From assembly GCA_028699365.1 (NCBI GenBank), contig JAQVUQ010000034.1, positions 1-13,407 on the forward strand: DNA of 13,407 nt, in the 5' to 3' direction. A model generated the notes under the pieces. It did not search any database, had not been told where the DNA came from, and worked only from the letters and a program-made list of their open reading frames with translations. Made by a program: the position numbers and the translations under genes. The DNA comes from UBA5359 sp028699365 [NCBI: bacterium] (GTDB taxonomy: Bacteria; UBP13; UBA5359). This document shows, one piece after another, positions 13,142 through 13,407 of this stretch; position 1 is the first letter of the stretch, and each line of letters opens with the position of its first letter.

Positions 13142-13407
13142 TCCTCTTCCAGCCTGTATTTGACGGAGTAGCCTTCCCTGCGGTTGCTGCTGGCCAGCAT
13201 CTCTCCCAGCAGACCGGTGGAGATGAACTGTATGCCGACCATGATCAGCAATATGCCGAGCAGCAGCAGAGGTCTATTCCCTATGGGCCTATGGCCGGCA
13301 AGCCATAGAGCGGACATATACAGGCCGATAAGGACACCGGCCGATGACATCACGGCTCCGATGCTGCCGAAGAAATGCAGCGGCCGTCGGATATATTTGG
13401 TCAGCAG
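13138..13407 (-). CDS. DPM1-like polyprenyl-phosphate glycosyltransferase, C-terminal part
   Basis: The last 89 codons of a gene whose start lies beyond the right edge; the frame is open all the way to 13407. The visible part reads RPLHFFGSIG, a hydrophobic helix, IGNRPLLLLGILLIMVG, QFISTGLLGEML and a short charged tail. Two membrane helices separated by the NRPLLLLG motif are the typical C-terminal end of GT2 enzymes of the dolichyl/undecaprenyl-phosphate sugar synthase type, which transfer a sugar from a nucleotide donor to a polyprenyl phosphate at the inner face of the membrane. The catalytic domain is not in view. It is coupled by a 4-nt overlap to the YbhN-type gene. Its product could feed the GT39 enzyme encoded some 3 kb further on. 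Confidence 0.85.
   Translation of the reverse strand: MLTKYIRRPLHFFGSIGAVMSSAGVLIGLYMSALWLAGHRPIGNRPLLLLGILLIMVGIQFISTGLLGEMLASSNRREGYSVKYRLEEE

Overview
This is a bacterial chromosome window of about 55% G+C (estimated by eye). Its genes are tightly packed, mostly on the minus strand, with Shine-Dalgarno (SD) sites and sigma70-type promoters close to consensus. Class I lysyl-tRNA synthetase, a two-subunit NAD-linked dihydroorotate dehydrogenase (PyrK/PyrD) and a cyanobacterial-type acyl-ACP reductase homologue point to an anaerobic or facultative lineage. Chloroflexota of the Dehalococcoidia type would fit, but this is a weak guess because the window holds no rRNA or universal marker.

Left part (1-4189). 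Two tandem promoters (175-203 and 76-104) fire leftward off the edge and look like the promoter pair of an rRNA operon. Upstream of them on the same strand are lysS (class I) and greA, which has its own consensus promoter and a leader hairpin. Before those comes a two-gene operon of a START/SRPBCC-fold protein and an acyl-ACP reductase-like enzyme with a conserved catalytic-type cysteine. That operon has its own promoter, placed so that translation probably starts at a TTG codon.

Middle (4190-8405). A plus-strand HAD phosphatase converges on a minus-strand group, pyrK-pyrD-FAD-linked oxidase, whose genes are overlapping or 18 nt apart. PyrK and PyrD form the NAD-dependent dihydroorotate dehydrogenase of pyrimidine synthesis. 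The third gene belongs to the glycolate/D-lactate dehydrogenase (GlcD) family.

Right part (8405-13407). These are cell-envelope glycosylation genes: a membrane GT39 (ArnT/PMT-like) transferase, a stand-alone PHP metallohydrolase, a soluble GT2 transferase, a YbhN/LPG-synthase-type membrane protein, and the C-terminal end of a DPM1-like polyprenyl-phosphate sugar synthase. A plausible scheme is that the DPM1-like enzyme makes the lipid-linked sugar and the GT39 enzyme uses it on the outer face of the membrane.

The most unusual content is a set of repeats. A 67-bp element occurs twice (4871-4937 and 8344-8410, 61/67 identical). It consists of a short hairpin with a compensatory base-pair change, a heptamer array and a conserved tail. 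The second copy supplies the start codon and first 22 codons of pyrK. Next to it are three further heptamer arrays of different sequence but the same 7-bp period, one of which encodes the C-terminus of the GT39 gene. PyrK also carries an apparent in-frame insertion built around a perfect 9-bp inverted repeat.
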